From positions 248,001-312,000 of the forward strand of contig NZ_JAFCME010000004.1 in NCBI RefSeq assembly GCF_018130065.1: a DNA stretch of 64,000 bases, read 5' to 3'. The stretch comes from Bradyrhizobium sp. AUGA SZCCT0158 (GTDB lineage Bacteria; Pseudomonadota; Alphaproteobacteria; Rhizobiales; Xanthobacteraceae). Position 1 is the stretch's first letter. Each line of letters starts with the position of its first letter. The translations under genes and the position numbers were made by a program. Below are positions 35,542-44,489 of this stretch, piece by piece. The notes beneath the pieces are model-generated. The model was not told where the DNA came from. It made no database searches and worked only from the letters and a program-made list of their open reading frames with translations.

Positions 35542-37043
35542 GCCTCCGCCAGCAACGACAATTGCCGGGGCGACGGCTCGGTTTCGGTCTGGTCGGTGAG
35601 GTGGGTCGGGTAGGCGCCCGTAAAGCAGTGGTCCGAGAATTTTGGGTTGGCGGGATCGCGGCCGGGTTCACCCATCGCGCGGTACATGCCGTCGATCGAC
35701 AGGAACGCCAGTGAATCGGCGCCGATGATCTCGCGCATCTCCTCAAGGGAATGCGTGGCGGCAAGGAGCCCGCCGCGGTCCGGCAGGTCGATGCCGTAAT
35801 AGTCGGGGTAGAGGATCGGCGGCGAGGCGAGGCGGAAATGCACTTCGCGGGCGCCGGCGTCGCGCATCATGCGCACGATCTTCTTCGAGGTGGTGCCGCG
35901 CACCAGCGAGTCGTCGATCAGGATGATGCGCTTGCCCTCGATCGCGGCGCGGTTGGCCGAATGCTTCATGCGCACGCCGAGTTCGCGCACGCTCTGGGTC
36001 GGCTGAATGAAGGTGCGGCCGACATAGTGGTTGCGGATGATGCCGAGCTCGAACGGCACGCCGGAATGCTGGGCGTAACCGATCGCGGCGGGCACGCCGG
36101 AATCCGGCACCGGCACCACGACATCGACCTCGACTTGGCTTTCGCGCGCGAGCTGTGCGCCGAAGGCTTTTCGAACTTCATAGACCGAACGGCCGCCGAC
36201 GATGGAATCCGGCCGAGAGAAATAGATGTATTCGAAGATGCAGGGCCGCGGCGGTTTTGGCGGAAACGGCTTGTGGCTGTGCGCGCCCTTGTCGTCGAAC
36301 ACGACGATTTCGCCGGGTTCGATGTCGCGGACATATTTGGCGCCGATCATGTCGAGCGCGCAGGTCTCCGAGGTCAGGATCGGGTGACCGTCGAGGTCGC
36401 CGAGTACCAGGGGACGGATGCCGAGCGGATCACGCGCGCCGATCAGTTTCTTGTTGGTCAAGGCCGTCAGCGAATAGGCACCCTCGATCGTGCGCAGCGC
36501 CTCGATAAACCGGTCGATGAAGCGGGTGCGCTTCGACTGTGCGACGAGATGCAGGATCACTTCGGTGTCGGTGGTCGACTGCATCATGGCGCCGTGGAGC
36601 ACGAGTTCGCGGCGCAGCGTCAGACCGTTGGTGAGGTTGCCGTTATGGCCGACCGCGAAACCGCCGGCATTGAGCTCGGCGAACAGCGGCTGCACGTTGC
36701 GCAGGATGGTGGCGCCGGTGGTGGCATAGCGGACATGGCCGACGGCGGCATTGCCGGGCAGGCGCTCGATCACCTCGCGGCGGGAGAAGGTATCACCGAC
36801 AAGACCGAGCCGGCGTTCGCTGTGAAAGCGGCTGCCGTCGAAGGAGACGATGCCGGCGGCTTCCTGGCCGCGGTGTTGAAGGGCGTGTAGTCCGAGCGCG
36901 GTGATGGCGGCGGCCTCGGGGTGGCCGAAGATGCCGAACACGCCGCATTCCTCGCGTAGCGTGTCGCCTTCGAGATCGTCCTGCAAATCGATCGGACCGG
37001 AGTTTCGGTCAAGTTGCTCGGCGGGATCGGAAGGGTTTTGCAT
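35535..37043 (-). CDS. purF: Amidophosphoribosyltransferase
   Basis: About 502-residue glutamine-PRPP amidotransferase, first step of purine synthesis. The class II glutaminase nucleophile is the cysteine of REECGVFGIFGHPEA after a ~33-residue propeptide, released on maturation. PRPP loop: KRIILIDDSLVRGTTS. The two cysteines near the C-terminus that bind Fe-S in the Bacillus enzyme are not evident (a single Cys in DHCFTG), so it may lack the cluster. Start: ATG at 37043, chosen for its distance from AAGAGAGG; ATG at 37052 or TTG at 37070 are possible. cvpA lies 31 bp upstream on the same strand, the standard cvpA-purF pair. Confidence 0.93.
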   Translation of the reverse strand: MQNPSDPAEQLDRNSGPIDLQDDLEGDTLREECGVFGIFGHPEAAAITALGLHALQHRGQEAAGIVSFDGSRFHSERRLGLVGDTFSRREVIERLPGNAAVGHVRYATTGATILRNVQPLFAELNAGGFAVGHNGNLTNGLTLRRELVLHGAMMQSTTDTEVILHLVAQSKRTRFIDRFIEALRTIEGAYSLTALTNKKLIGARDPLGIRPLVLGDLDGHPILTSETCALDMIGAKYVRDIEPGEIVVFDDKGAHSHKPFPPKPPRPCIFEYIYFSRPDSIVGGRSVYEVRKAFGAQLARESQVEVDVVVPVPDSGVPAAIGYAQHSGVPFELGIIRNHYVGRTFIQPTQSVRELGVRMKHSANRAAIEGKRIILIDDSLVRGTTSKKIVRMMRDAGAREVHFRLASPPILYPDYYGIDLPDRGGLLAATHSLEEMREIIGADSLAFLSIDGMYRAMGEPGRDPANPKFSDHCFTGAYPTHLTDQTETEPSPRQLSLLAEAS

Positions 37044-37073
37044 CGCGTCCATCGCCTCTCTTTTGGCCAAGAG

Positions 37074-37703
37074 TTACTTGCTCGCAGGTTTCTCGATCAG
37101 CTTTTTAAGGCCGTCGCGGGCAGGTTTGCTGTAGCCATCACCGGACGCCGGGGCTGCCGGCTCGGCGTCAGTTGAATCGTCGTCGGGTTTATTCTTCTTG
37201 AATCTCTTTAAGATGGTGTTCTCAGGGTCGTCCGGCAAGAGCGCCATTAACCAATCTCCGGTTCCCTGCAGCACCATCCGGGACTTCGCCCCGGTGATCC
37301 AGTCGGGCCGCTGCTTGTCCGGAACCAGCCAGCTGAAGAACAGGAAGGCGACGACCACGATCAGCAGGCCGCGGGCGAGACCGAACAGGAACCCGAGCGT
37401 GCGATCCAGCGCGCCGATTCGGGAATCCAGGATCATGTCCGAAATTCGCACTGTAATGATCGACACCACGACCAGCGTCGCGATGAAGGTGCCGGCCACC
37501 ACCACGACGGCCGCCACCGTGTCGTTATTGAAATAAGTTTTGGCGGTCGGCAGCAGTTTCGAGAAAGCATACAGCGTGACCAGGGCCGCCGCGCCCCAGG
37601 CCGCGATCGACAGAATCTCGCGCATGAAGCCGCGCACCATGGCGAGCAGCCCCGAAATCAGCATCACACCAAGCAGGACGAGATCGAGTATCGTTATCGG
37701 CAT
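37074..37703 (-). CDS. cvpA: CvpA family membrane protein
   Basis: 209-residue inner-membrane protein with four hydrophobic segments: TILDLVLLGVMLISGLLAMV, REILSIAAWGAAALVTLYAF, VAAVVVVAGTFIATLVVVSI and LFGLARGLLIVVVAFLFF. GAAALV and SRIGALDRTLGFLFGLARG are CvpA hallmarks. The C-terminal ~50 residues are charged and low-complexity. It is the gene immediately before purF, as in E. coli, where it is needed for colicin V production and envelope homeostasis. The ATG at 37703 fits. Confidence 0.9.
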   Translation of the reverse strand: MPITILDLVLLGVMLISGLLAMVRGFMREILSIAAWGAAALVTLYAFSKLLPTAKTYFNNDTVAAVVVVAGTFIATLVVVSIITVRISDMILDSRIGALDRTLGFLFGLARGLLIVVVAFLFFSWLVPDKQRPDWITGAKSRMVLQGTGDWLMALLPDDPENTILKRFKKNKPDDDSTDAEPAAPASGDGYSKPARDGLKKLIEKPASK

Positions 37704-37870
37704 CGGCTGGTCAGGTCCGCTCGTAAATTCCTAAAGTTCTGCGAATCGGCGTGTCGTGAAAGTTCTAGGTGACGGTCATATGGCGTGTCCCGCAAGGCCG
37801 GATATCACGCCATCCCACGCGCCTTTCGCGCGCGTTGTATAGCGGCGAGGGCGGGTGACGTCACGCCGCT

Positions 37871-39346
37871 TTAGCCGTTCTCGCGACGGAATCGCGCCGG
37901 TGTGGCATTTTTCTCCGCTGGGCCCTCGCGATTGGCCTCCCGGTTACCCTCTCGATTGGCTCTGGGCGTGCCTCGCGCGGCAATTTCAGCGACCAGGCTG
38001 GTCAATCCGCCAACGCTGTTCAGCACCAGACCCGCGTCGCCGCCGGCCTCGCCACGCGCCGATTCGGGCAGTATTGCGCGGCCAAAGCCGAGTTTTGCCG
38101 CCTCCTTCAGCCGCGCCGAGGTTTGCGCCACCGGCCGGACGGCGCCAGACAGCGAAATCTCGCCGAAATAGACCGCATCCGTCGGCAGCGGCGCGTTGAC
38201 CAGCGACGAGACCAGGGCGGCGGCGGCCGCGACGTCGGCCGCGGGCTCCTGGATCCGCAGCCCGCCGGCCACGTTCAGATAGACGTCGTAGCCGGACAGT
38301 TTGACCCCGCAATGGGCCTCCAGCACCGCCAGCACCATCGAGAGCCGGCTCGGGTCCCAGCCGACCACAGCGCGCCGGGGCGTGCCGAGGGTGGTCGGCG
38401 CCACCAGCGCCTGCAATTCCACCAGCACCGGGCGGGTGCCCTCGATGCCGGCGAACACAGCGGTGCCGGGACTGCCGAGGTCGCGCTCCGACAGGAACAA
38501 TTCCGAAGGGTTGGAAACCTCGCGCAGGCCGAGGCCGGTCATCTCGAACACGCCGATTTCATCGGTCGGGCCGAAGCGGTTCTTCGCCGCGCGCAAGATG
38601 CGGAATTGCTGCGAGCCTTCGCCCTCGAACGACAGCACCGCATCGACCATGTGCTCGACCACGCGGGGGCCGGCGATCTGGCCGTCCTTGGTCACGTGCC
38701 CGACCAGGATTATCGTGGCCCCGGATTTCTTCGCAAACCTGATCAGCGCCTGCGCCGAGGCGCGGACCTGGGTCACCGTTCCCGGTGCTGATTCCACTGT
38801 ATCGGTCCACATGGTCTGGATCGAATCGATCACGATCAGGCGTGGCACCGCGCCCTCGGACAGCGTCGAGACGATGTCTTCGACGGAAGTCTCGGCCGCA
38901 AGCTGCACCGGCGCGTCGGCAAGGCCGAGCCGTTCGGCACGCAGCCGCACCTGAGCGACGGCTTCTTCGCCTGAAATGTAGACCGCGCGATGCCCCGCAC
39001 GCGCCATCATGCTGGTGGCCTGCGTCAGCAGCGTCGATTTGCCGATGCCGGGATCGCCGCCAACCAGCAACACCGAGCCGCGGACGAAGCCGCCGCCGGT
39101 GACGCGATCGAGTTCGACCATGCCGGAGGAGAGTCGGGGCGCGTCCTGGCTCTTGCCGGTGAGCGATTCCAGCGCAAAAGTTCTCCCCCTGCGTTTGGAG
39201 CGGATCGAGACCGGCATCGAGGTCGCGCCCGTCGTGTCTTCCTCGGACAGCGTGTTCCACTCGCCGCAGGCCTCGCACTTGCCCTGCCAGCGATTAAACG
39301 CCGCGCCGCAGTTCTGGCAGACAAAGGAGAGGGTGGATTTGGCCAT
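37871..39346 (-). CDS. radA: DNA repair protein RadA
   Basis: 491-residue RecA-like ATPase of branched-intermediate processing. The N-terminal C4 zinc finger has C10/C13 and C24/C27 (VCQNCGAAF ... KCEACGEWN). Walker A is GGDPGIGKSTLL, Walker B is PRLIVIDSIQTMW, the RadA motif KNRFGPTDEIGVFEM is present, and a Lon-like C-terminal domain follows (GGLRIQEPAADVAAAAALV). A C-terminal basic, repetitive NREGNREANREGPAEKN tail is added. A SOS-type GTTC-N7-GTTC site lies 21 bp upstream. In relatives radA follows alr; here it is separated from alr by about 18 kb. Confidence 0.93.
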   Translation of the reverse strand: MAKSTLSFVCQNCGAAFNRWQGKCEACGEWNTLSEEDTTGATSMPVSIRSKRRGRTFALESLTGKSQDAPRLSSGMVELDRVTGGGFVRGSVLLVGGDPGIGKSTLLTQATSMMARAGHRAVYISGEEAVAQVRLRAERLGLADAPVQLAAETSVEDIVSTLSEGAVPRLIVIDSIQTMWTDTVESAPGTVTQVRASAQALIRFAKKSGATIILVGHVTKDGQIAGPRVVEHMVDAVLSFEGEGSQQFRILRAAKNRFGPTDEIGVFEMTGLGLREVSNPSELFLSERDLGSPGTAVFAGIEGTRPVLVELQALVAPTTLGTPRRAVVGWDPSRLSMVLAVLEAHCGVKLSGYDVYLNVAGGLRIQEPAADVAAAAALVSSLVNAPLPTDAVYFGEISLSGAVRPVAQTSARLKEAAKLGFGRAILPESARGEAGGDAGLVLNSVGGLTSLVAEIAARGTPRANREGNREANREGPAEKNATPARFRRENG

Positions 39347-39366
39347 GAAGTTCCGGTGAGGCGCTC

Positions 39367-39381
39367 GTTCTTATTTTGTTC
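39367..39381 (-). promoter_or_regulatory. SOS (LexA-type) box upstream of radA
   Basis: GTTCTTATTTTGTTC (plus strand), i.e. GAACAAAATAAGAAC toward radA: GTTC-N7-GTTC, the alphaproteobacterial LexA consensus. It lies 21-35 bp before the radA start, a promoter position. Induction by DNA damage is inferred. Confidence 0.6.
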
Positions 39382-39430
39382 TATAGCGGTTCCAGAGCCA
39401 AGTCAAAGGCTAGGAGGGCCCAAGTCGGAA

Positions 39431-40588
39431 TCAAAACAGCTCGGCAATCGTGGACGCCGTCTTGATGCCGGTGCCTGAAATCAACAGCACCGTGTTTTCG
39501 CGCTCCTTGATGACGCCTCGCGCCGTAAGCTTTGCGAACGCCGCTGCGACGCTGGCCGATGTCGGCTCCACGAACAGGCCGAGCCGCGCGAGCCTCTTCA
39601 AGGCCGTGACGATCTCGTCCTCGGAAACGGCCACCGATTCCCCGCCGCTGTCTTTCAAGGCGTGGATCATTTCCTTGAGCCGCAGCGGATGTGCGATCGC
39701 GGTGCCTTCCGCGATCGTCTTGTGGACGGCGCGATCGATCGGCGTGTCGACGCCGGCCTGGAAGCTGGCGTCCACCGGCGAGCAATTGAGCGGTTGCGCG
39801 GCAAACAGTCTTGGCAGCTTGCGGATCTGGCCGGCGGCGAGCAGTTCGGAGAAGCCGATGTGGCAGCCGAGCAGATTGCTGCCCGCGCCGACCGGGATGA
39901 TGATGTTGTCGGGCGCCGTGAAGTTGAAATCTTCCCAGATCTCATAGGCGACCGATTTGGTCCCCTGCAGGAAGAACGGCTGCCAGTTGTGGCTGGAGTA
40001 GAAGATCTCGCTGGACTGGCGGATCGCCTCGGCTTGCGACTCTTCGCGCGGACCTTCGACTAGTTGCACCTCGGCGCCATAGGCGCGAACCTGCGCGACC
40101 TTGGCGGGCGACGTATAGGCCGGAGCGAGGATTTTCACGCGCATGCCGCCGGCCGCGCCATAGGCCGCAACCGACGCGCCGCCATTGCCGGAGGAGTCTT
40201 CCAGCACTGCATCGACGCCGAGCTGGCGCACATAGGACAGCATGACCGTGGTGCCGCGGTCCTTGAAGCTGCAGGTCGGGTTGAACCATTCCAGCTTGAA
40301 GAACGGCCGGAAGCAGTCCCATTCCTTTTGCACCAGCGGGGTGCAGCCTTCGCCGAGCGAAATCGGTTTTGCAATCTCGACCGGCAGCGAGGCCCGATAG
40401 CGCCACAGCGATCGCGTGCCGCGATCGATCTCGTCTCTGGTGATGCCGGGCTGCGGGCTGATCAGCAGCGGCTTTTGCCCGTCGCCGCACCAGCGCGGCA
40501 CATCCAGCGGATAACGCTCGCCGCTGCGCGGTTCGACGTAGAAGGAGTCATTTGGATATTGTTTGGATCGGGGCATTGGGTCAGCCAT
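39431..40588 (-). CDS. Threonine synthase-like PLP enzyme
   Basis: 385-residue fold-type II PLP protein. The PLP lysine is K in NPTCSFKDRGTTVML, the phosphate/PLP loop is SSGNGGASVAAY, and PVGAGSNLLG is a glycine-rich loop. The N-terminal GEGCTPL motif and length fit threonine synthase. It is not in a hom-thrC context, so it may be a paralogue with another substrate (for example a threonine/serine dehydratase-like or diaminopropionate-like enzyme). The start was set at the ATG at 40588; an earlier TTG and a later ATG at 40576 are possible. Follows the cyclase gene at 40638 by 50 bp on the same strand. Confidence 0.82.
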   Translation of the reverse strand: MADPMPRSKQYPNDSFYVEPRSGERYPLDVPRWCGDGQKPLLISPQPGITRDEIDRGTRSLWRYRASLPVEIAKPISLGEGCTPLVQKEWDCFRPFFKLEWFNPTCSFKDRGTTVMLSYVRQLGVDAVLEDSSGNGGASVAAYGAAGGMRVKILAPAYTSPAKVAQVRAYGAEVQLVEGPREESQAEAIRQSSEIFYSSHNWQPFFLQGTKSVAYEIWEDFNFTAPDNIIIPVGAGSNLLGCHIGFSELLAAGQIRKLPRLFAAQPLNCSPVDASFQAGVDTPIDRAVHKTIAEGTAIAHPLRLKEMIHALKDSGGESVAVSEDEIVTALKRLARLGLFVEPTSASVAAAFAKLTARGVIKERENTVLLISGTGIKTASTIAELF

Positions 40589-40637
40589 ACGCGGGTTCAA
40601 TTCTGCCGTGGCCTATGCGCCCTGACACCGTGCAAGG

Positions 40638-42095
40638 TCAACCTCGAACCGTGCCCTCAGCTTCGACTTCGTAACGCCGCGTCCAGATCCCGACTGGTTG
40701 CTCGAGACCGCGAATGGTCCGGGGTGGCTTTCTGACAAGGTGCAAGAAGTCGGCATCCGAGCTGCCGGTCTCTGCCCGCGCGCGCTGCACCAGTTCGTCG
40801 CTGGCCACCAGGGCGCAGCCGTAATCGCGGGTCAGCGCTTCAAGGCGGCTGGCGGCGTTCACTGCCGTGCCGATGACGGCAAATTCGAGCCGGTTCAATC
40901 CGATATCGCCCAGCACGACCTGACCGTAATGCAATCCGATGCTCACCCGAATCGGAGGTTCGTTGCGGGTTTTTCGTTCGCGGTTGAGCTCAGCGATCGA
41001 TCCGATCATGGCCTGCGCGCAGCGCAGCGCGTTGCCGGCGTCGGACTCGCTGGTGAAGGGCGTGCCGAACGTCGCCATCAGTCCGTCGCCGAGATATTTG
41101 TCCAGCGTGCCGGCGTGCCGGAATACGTCCCGTTCCATCCGCTCGTGGAACTGGCGCAGCGTCCCGATCACTTCCATCGGGCTGCGGCCGTCCGCATAGG
41201 CGGTGAAATCAACGATGTCGGCGAACAGCACCGCGACATTTTGCGTTCGCACCTGTTTGAGCGGATCGTCGTTCTTGGACAGCTGTTCGACGACATTGGG
41301 CGAAAAATAGCGCGCCAAATTGGTGCGTTCGCGTTCGATGCCGGCGTGGCTGATCAAGAGGGCATTCGAGCGGCGTGCCGCCAGCGCCAGCGTCATGGCG
41401 ACGATCAGGAAGACGGTGATCTGCTGGAACCTTGCGCCAAAGCCGATTGAGGAGGGGTCGATGATATCGAACAGCCTGACGTCGGTGCCGACGGCGGCCC
41501 GCACCCGTTCCGACAATGCTGCGTGGGTTTGCGGCTGCAGGTAGACCCAGCCGACGCCGATCGCCCACAGCGCCGAAGTCCAGAACCCCATCGCCACAAC
41601 GGTGCGCCATGAATAGGCCAGCGTCGCGGTCGCTAGGAAAACAAAGAAGTAAATGAAGCTGTCGAACCGGTACTGCATCGCAAGTGGCCAATCGACCGTG
41701 CTCCAGGGATTGGGTACGACGGTCAGGAAGGTCATCAGCAGCAGGTCGCAAAATATCAGAATAAGCTCCTGCCACGACCGCTCAGCCTTGCCGACCTTGA
41801 GCTGCGCCCATCCGATCAGGGCAAACAGGCCGAGCATCAGGACGTAATAGAGAACTTCCCATTCCGGATTGATGATCGGCAGGGTGGCGGCCGTCACCGC
41901 CAGCGCGACCCAGCGGGCGCGAACGGCGAGCAGCAAGCCCTCGCGCTTGCTGTCGGTAAGCGCGGCCTCCGCGAATTTCAGGGTGTCTTGCTGAACGTCG
42001 GTTTTCCCCGCCACCCGCTTGCCGGGATCGGTGATAGCAGCCACATCAGCTATTGCGCTCAAGACATCGTCCCCAAGGCCGATTGATCGGATCAT
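40638..42095 (-). CDS. Membrane-anchored class III adenylate/guanylate cyclase
   Basis: 485-residue protein with five or six membrane segments in residues 55-240 and a C-terminal class III cyclase domain (about 280-465). Metal ligands are D293 in VLFADIVDFTAY and D337 in DKYLGDGLMATFG; the catalytic Asn/Arg region is AVIGTAVNAASRLE. The linker ARYFSPNVVEQL between membrane part and catalytic domain is the usual signal-transmitting helix. cAMP is the likely product. The window also holds a CRP-type site at 60559. No HAMP or PAS was seen. Confidence 0.88.
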   Translation of the reverse strand: MIRSIGLGDDVLSAIADVAAITDPGKRVAGKTDVQQDTLKFAEAALTDSKREGLLLAVRARWVALAVTAATLPIINPEWEVLYYVLMLGLFALIGWAQLKVGKAERSWQELILIFCDLLLMTFLTVVPNPWSTVDWPLAMQYRFDSFIYFFVFLATATLAYSWRTVVAMGFWTSALWAIGVGWVYLQPQTHAALSERVRAAVGTDVRLFDIIDPSSIGFGARFQQITVFLIVAMTLALAARRSNALLISHAGIERERTNLARYFSPNVVEQLSKNDDPLKQVRTQNVAVLFADIVDFTAYADGRSPMEVIGTLRQFHERMERDVFRHAGTLDKYLGDGLMATFGTPFTSESDAGNALRCAQAMIGSIAELNRERKTRNEPPIRVSIGLHYGQVVLGDIGLNRLEFAVIGTAVNAASRLEALTRDYGCALVASDELVQRARAETGSSDADFLHLVRKPPRTIRGLEQPVGIWTRRYEVEAEGTVRG

Positions 42096-42180
42096 GCATT
42101 ATGCCACGGTAACGGGCATACTTGGCGTCAGCATGATGTCATCGGCCGCATTTTTCAGATGCGGGTCGCGATGCCCGGGT

Positions 42181-42585
42181 TCAGCGGCCGCTCCCGGCCT
42201 TGCAGCGCAGATACGGCTTGCCGTCGATCTTGATGGTGCCGTTCGGGCCGGGCGCGAGCTTGACGGTCGCTTTCCGTGGCTCGACGCCCTTGTTGAAATA
42301 ATCCCAGAATTCAAAACAGGTGACCGAGAGATTGATGCCGTCTCCGACCACGGTCTTGCGGTCGATCCGGCAGTGATTTTCATATTGGTCGACCATCGGC
42401 GCGGGCTTGCCGCCGATCGGCTTGCTCATGTCGATGAGCGTCTTGCTGTCCGGGCCTTCCTTGTTGCGGCAATCCTTTGCCGTCTTGGCCCAGAGCCCGT
42501 CAAAATTACTTTCTGCGGCGTGCGAGGCCGGCGCGGCGAGGGCGGCAGCGAGCGCGACGCCCGCCATGGTGATGACATTTCGCAT
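42181..42585 (-). CDS. Exported hypothetical protein
   Basis: 134-residue protein with a Sec signal peptide (MRNVITMAGVALAAALAAPA, cut after SHA) and a small mature part with four cysteines (DCRN, HCRI, TCFE, RCKA), suggesting two disulfides. SNFDGLWAKTAKDC and PNGTIKIDGKPYL look like a lipocalin- or THAP4-like beta barrel, weakly. A CAGGAAGG ribosome binding site precedes the ATG. Not otherwise recognised. Confidence 0.7.
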   Translation of the reverse strand: MRNVITMAGVALAAALAAPASHAAESNFDGLWAKTAKDCRNKEGPDSKTLIDMSKPIGGKPAPMVDQYENHCRIDRKTVVGDGINLSVTCFEFWDYFNKGVEPRKATVKLAPGPNGTIKIDGKPYLRCKAGSGR

Positions 42586-42656
42586 GGGACCTTCCTGAGA
42601 CGATGATCCCTGAGATCGCGATCCCAGGCATCACCGCTTCCGGATGTTTTCGAAGA

Positions 42657-43541
42657 TTATTTGACCGAGACGAACGGCACCGCGGAGCCGGGTACCATGG
42701 TGGTCGGCAGCACGCCGTTCCAGCGCTCGGCCTGCACCAGGGTCACGAGGTTCGGGTTGGTGCCGAGCGCCTTGGCGCGGGCTTCGATCGCGGCGGCTTC
42801 GGCTTCGCCGGTCAGCTTGATGTTGGTGGCGCGGGCTTCGCCGTTCAGCCGCAGCGCGTCGGCGGAGGCCTGCGCTTCGGCGCGGACGGCGTTGGCCTTG
42901 GCGTTGGCTTGCGTGACTGTGATCTGAGCCTGAACCTTCTCGCGCTCGGCGTTCTGCTGCAGCTTCTGCACCTCGACCTCGGCCAGCATGCGCTGTTCGA
43001 TCGAATGCAGATAGGTCGAGCTGAACTCGATGTTCTCGAGCTGCACGCTCTCGACGATGATCATCGGATCATCCTTGAGCGAAGCGGTAATGGCGTCCCG
43101 GATCGCGTTGTTGAGGGCGCCGCGCTCCTGAATGGCTTTCACCGCGGTATAGCGGCCGAACACGATCTTGACCTGCTGGTTGACGGCAGGGCTGACCACC
43201 TGATTGACCGCTGCCTGCAGCCGGCCGAATTTGGCGTAGAGATCCGTTACTTTTTCCGGCGATGCCCGCAACGTGACACTGATCTTGAGATCGGCGGGCT
43301 GCTGGTCGTAGGAATAGGAATTCATCTTGTCCCAGGAGAAGGTCGTGGTCTTGACGCTCACCTTCTCGACGCTGTCGATCAGCGGGATCTTGAAGCCGAG
43401 GCCCGGCTGTGCGGTACCGATAACAGCGCCATAGCGCAGCAGCACGCCGCGCTCGGTCTGATCGACGGTGTACCAGCTTCCGGCTGCAATGAGGCCGATG
43501 ACAATGACGGCCGCGACGGCGCCGATAATGCCCCTGTTCAT
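42657..43541 (-). CDS. Prohibitin/SPFH family protein
   Basis: 294-residue band-7 protein. One N-terminal membrane helix (about 5-25), then the SPFH domain (YTVDQTERGVLLRYGAVIGTAQPGLGFKIP ...), then a long helical, Ala/Glu-rich coiled coil (about 185-255) that builds ring-like oligomers, ending in a short hydrophobic segment. Such proteins scaffold membrane proteases or lipid domains. A CAGGAGA ribosome binding site precedes the ATG. No FtsH or NfeD gene is adjacent. Symbol left blank as the subfamily is not certain. Confidence 0.87.
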   Translation of the reverse strand: MNRGIIGAVAAVIVIGLIAAGSWYTVDQTERGVLLRYGAVIGTAQPGLGFKIPLIDSVEKVSVKTTTFSWDKMNSYSYDQQPADLKISVTLRASPEKVTDLYAKFGRLQAAVNQVVSPAVNQQVKIVFGRYTAVKAIQERGALNNAIRDAITASLKDDPMIIVESVQLENIEFSSTYLHSIEQRMLAEVEVQKLQQNAEREKVQAQITVTQANAKANAVRAEAQASADALRLNGEARATNIKLTGEAEAAAIEARAKALGTNPNLVTLVQAERWNGVLPTTMVPGSAVPFVSVK

Positions 43542-43673
43542 TTCAAAATCTCCTGTGGCTGAAAATCACTGTTCAAGCCACGCAACGTCTAAGGCCTCAC
43601 CCGGAATTGGATGTGATGCACGTCACTTCGTCTCCTGGACCGCGAGGTTGGTTCAGGTCGGAAGGAACGGATT

Positions 43674-44399
43674 TCAGGCTGATAGAGCCGACCAAAGCAG
43701 GGAAAGCCCGGCCACCAGCATGATGCCGTCCATCAGCAGGCGAAACATCTGGGGTTGAAGGTGCAGCACGAAGCGCTTGGCGATGAAGGCCCCGAACATC
43801 AGGGAGGAGCCCGCGATCAGGCCCTTCAGCGCAACATCCGGCGTCAGTGCGCCGAAGCGTTCGAAGGTGACTGATTTGCTCAAGTAAAGCCCGAGCGAGC
43901 TTGCGGCCTCGGTGGCGAGGAACGCGCCCTTGTTCAGCCCGTAAAACAGAAACAGCGGTACGCTGAGCGGCCCGGTCGACACCACGATGCCGGTGAGATA
44001 GCCGATAACAGCGCCACCGACGGCGAGATGCCAGAGGCGCGCTTTAAGCTGGTGGCGGTCAAGCCAATGCCGCACCGGCACCATCGCGATCAGAAACAGC
44101 CCGATCGCGATATCGACGGCGTGCGACGGCAAGGCCAGCAGCGTCCGTGCGCCGAGTGCCGCAGCCGGAATTCCGGTGACCGAGTAGGCGAGGCAGGCGC
44201 GCCAGTCGACCTCACGCCACCAGGCCAGGATACGCGACAGGTTCGCCATCACGGCGGCGACCGCCATGATCGGCACGGCCTCCTTTGGCCCGTATTGATA
44301 GACCAGCACCGGCATCAGCATGATCGAGGAACCGGTGCCCACGATGCCGCTGATGGTGCCGGCGAGAAGCCCGACGGTGAGGACGAAGAGGAAACCCAA
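43674..44399 (-). CDS. TauE/SafE (TSUP) family membrane protein
   Basis: 241-residue sulfite/organosulfonate exporter-type permease with about eight hydrophobic segments, starting LFVLTVGLLAGTISGIVGTGSS and repeating the motif at GAVIGYLTGIVVSTGPLSVPLF. The two inverted repeats of TSUP are clear. The start is a TTG at 44399, supported by GGAGACAGC at a fitting distance; no in-frame ATG lies closer. Substrate not predictable. Confidence 0.84.
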   Translation of the reverse strand: MGFLFVLTVGLLAGTISGIVGTGSSIMLMPVLVYQYGPKEAVPIMAVAAVMANLSRILAWWREVDWRACLAYSVTGIPAAALGARTLLALPSHAVDIAIGLFLIAMVPVRHWLDRHQLKARLWHLAVGGAVIGYLTGIVVSTGPLSVPLFLFYGLNKGAFLATEAASSLGLYLSKSVTFERFGALTPDVALKGLIAGSSLMFGAFIAKRFVLHLQPQMFRLLMDGIMLVAGLSLLWSALSA

Positions 44400-44489
44400 G
44401 CTCTGCTGTCTCCGCGATTCGTGGCGGCGGGAACAGCAAGCCTAGCAATTTTTGGATCACACCGGCAGCGGATCCGGACGGAAGCGGTT

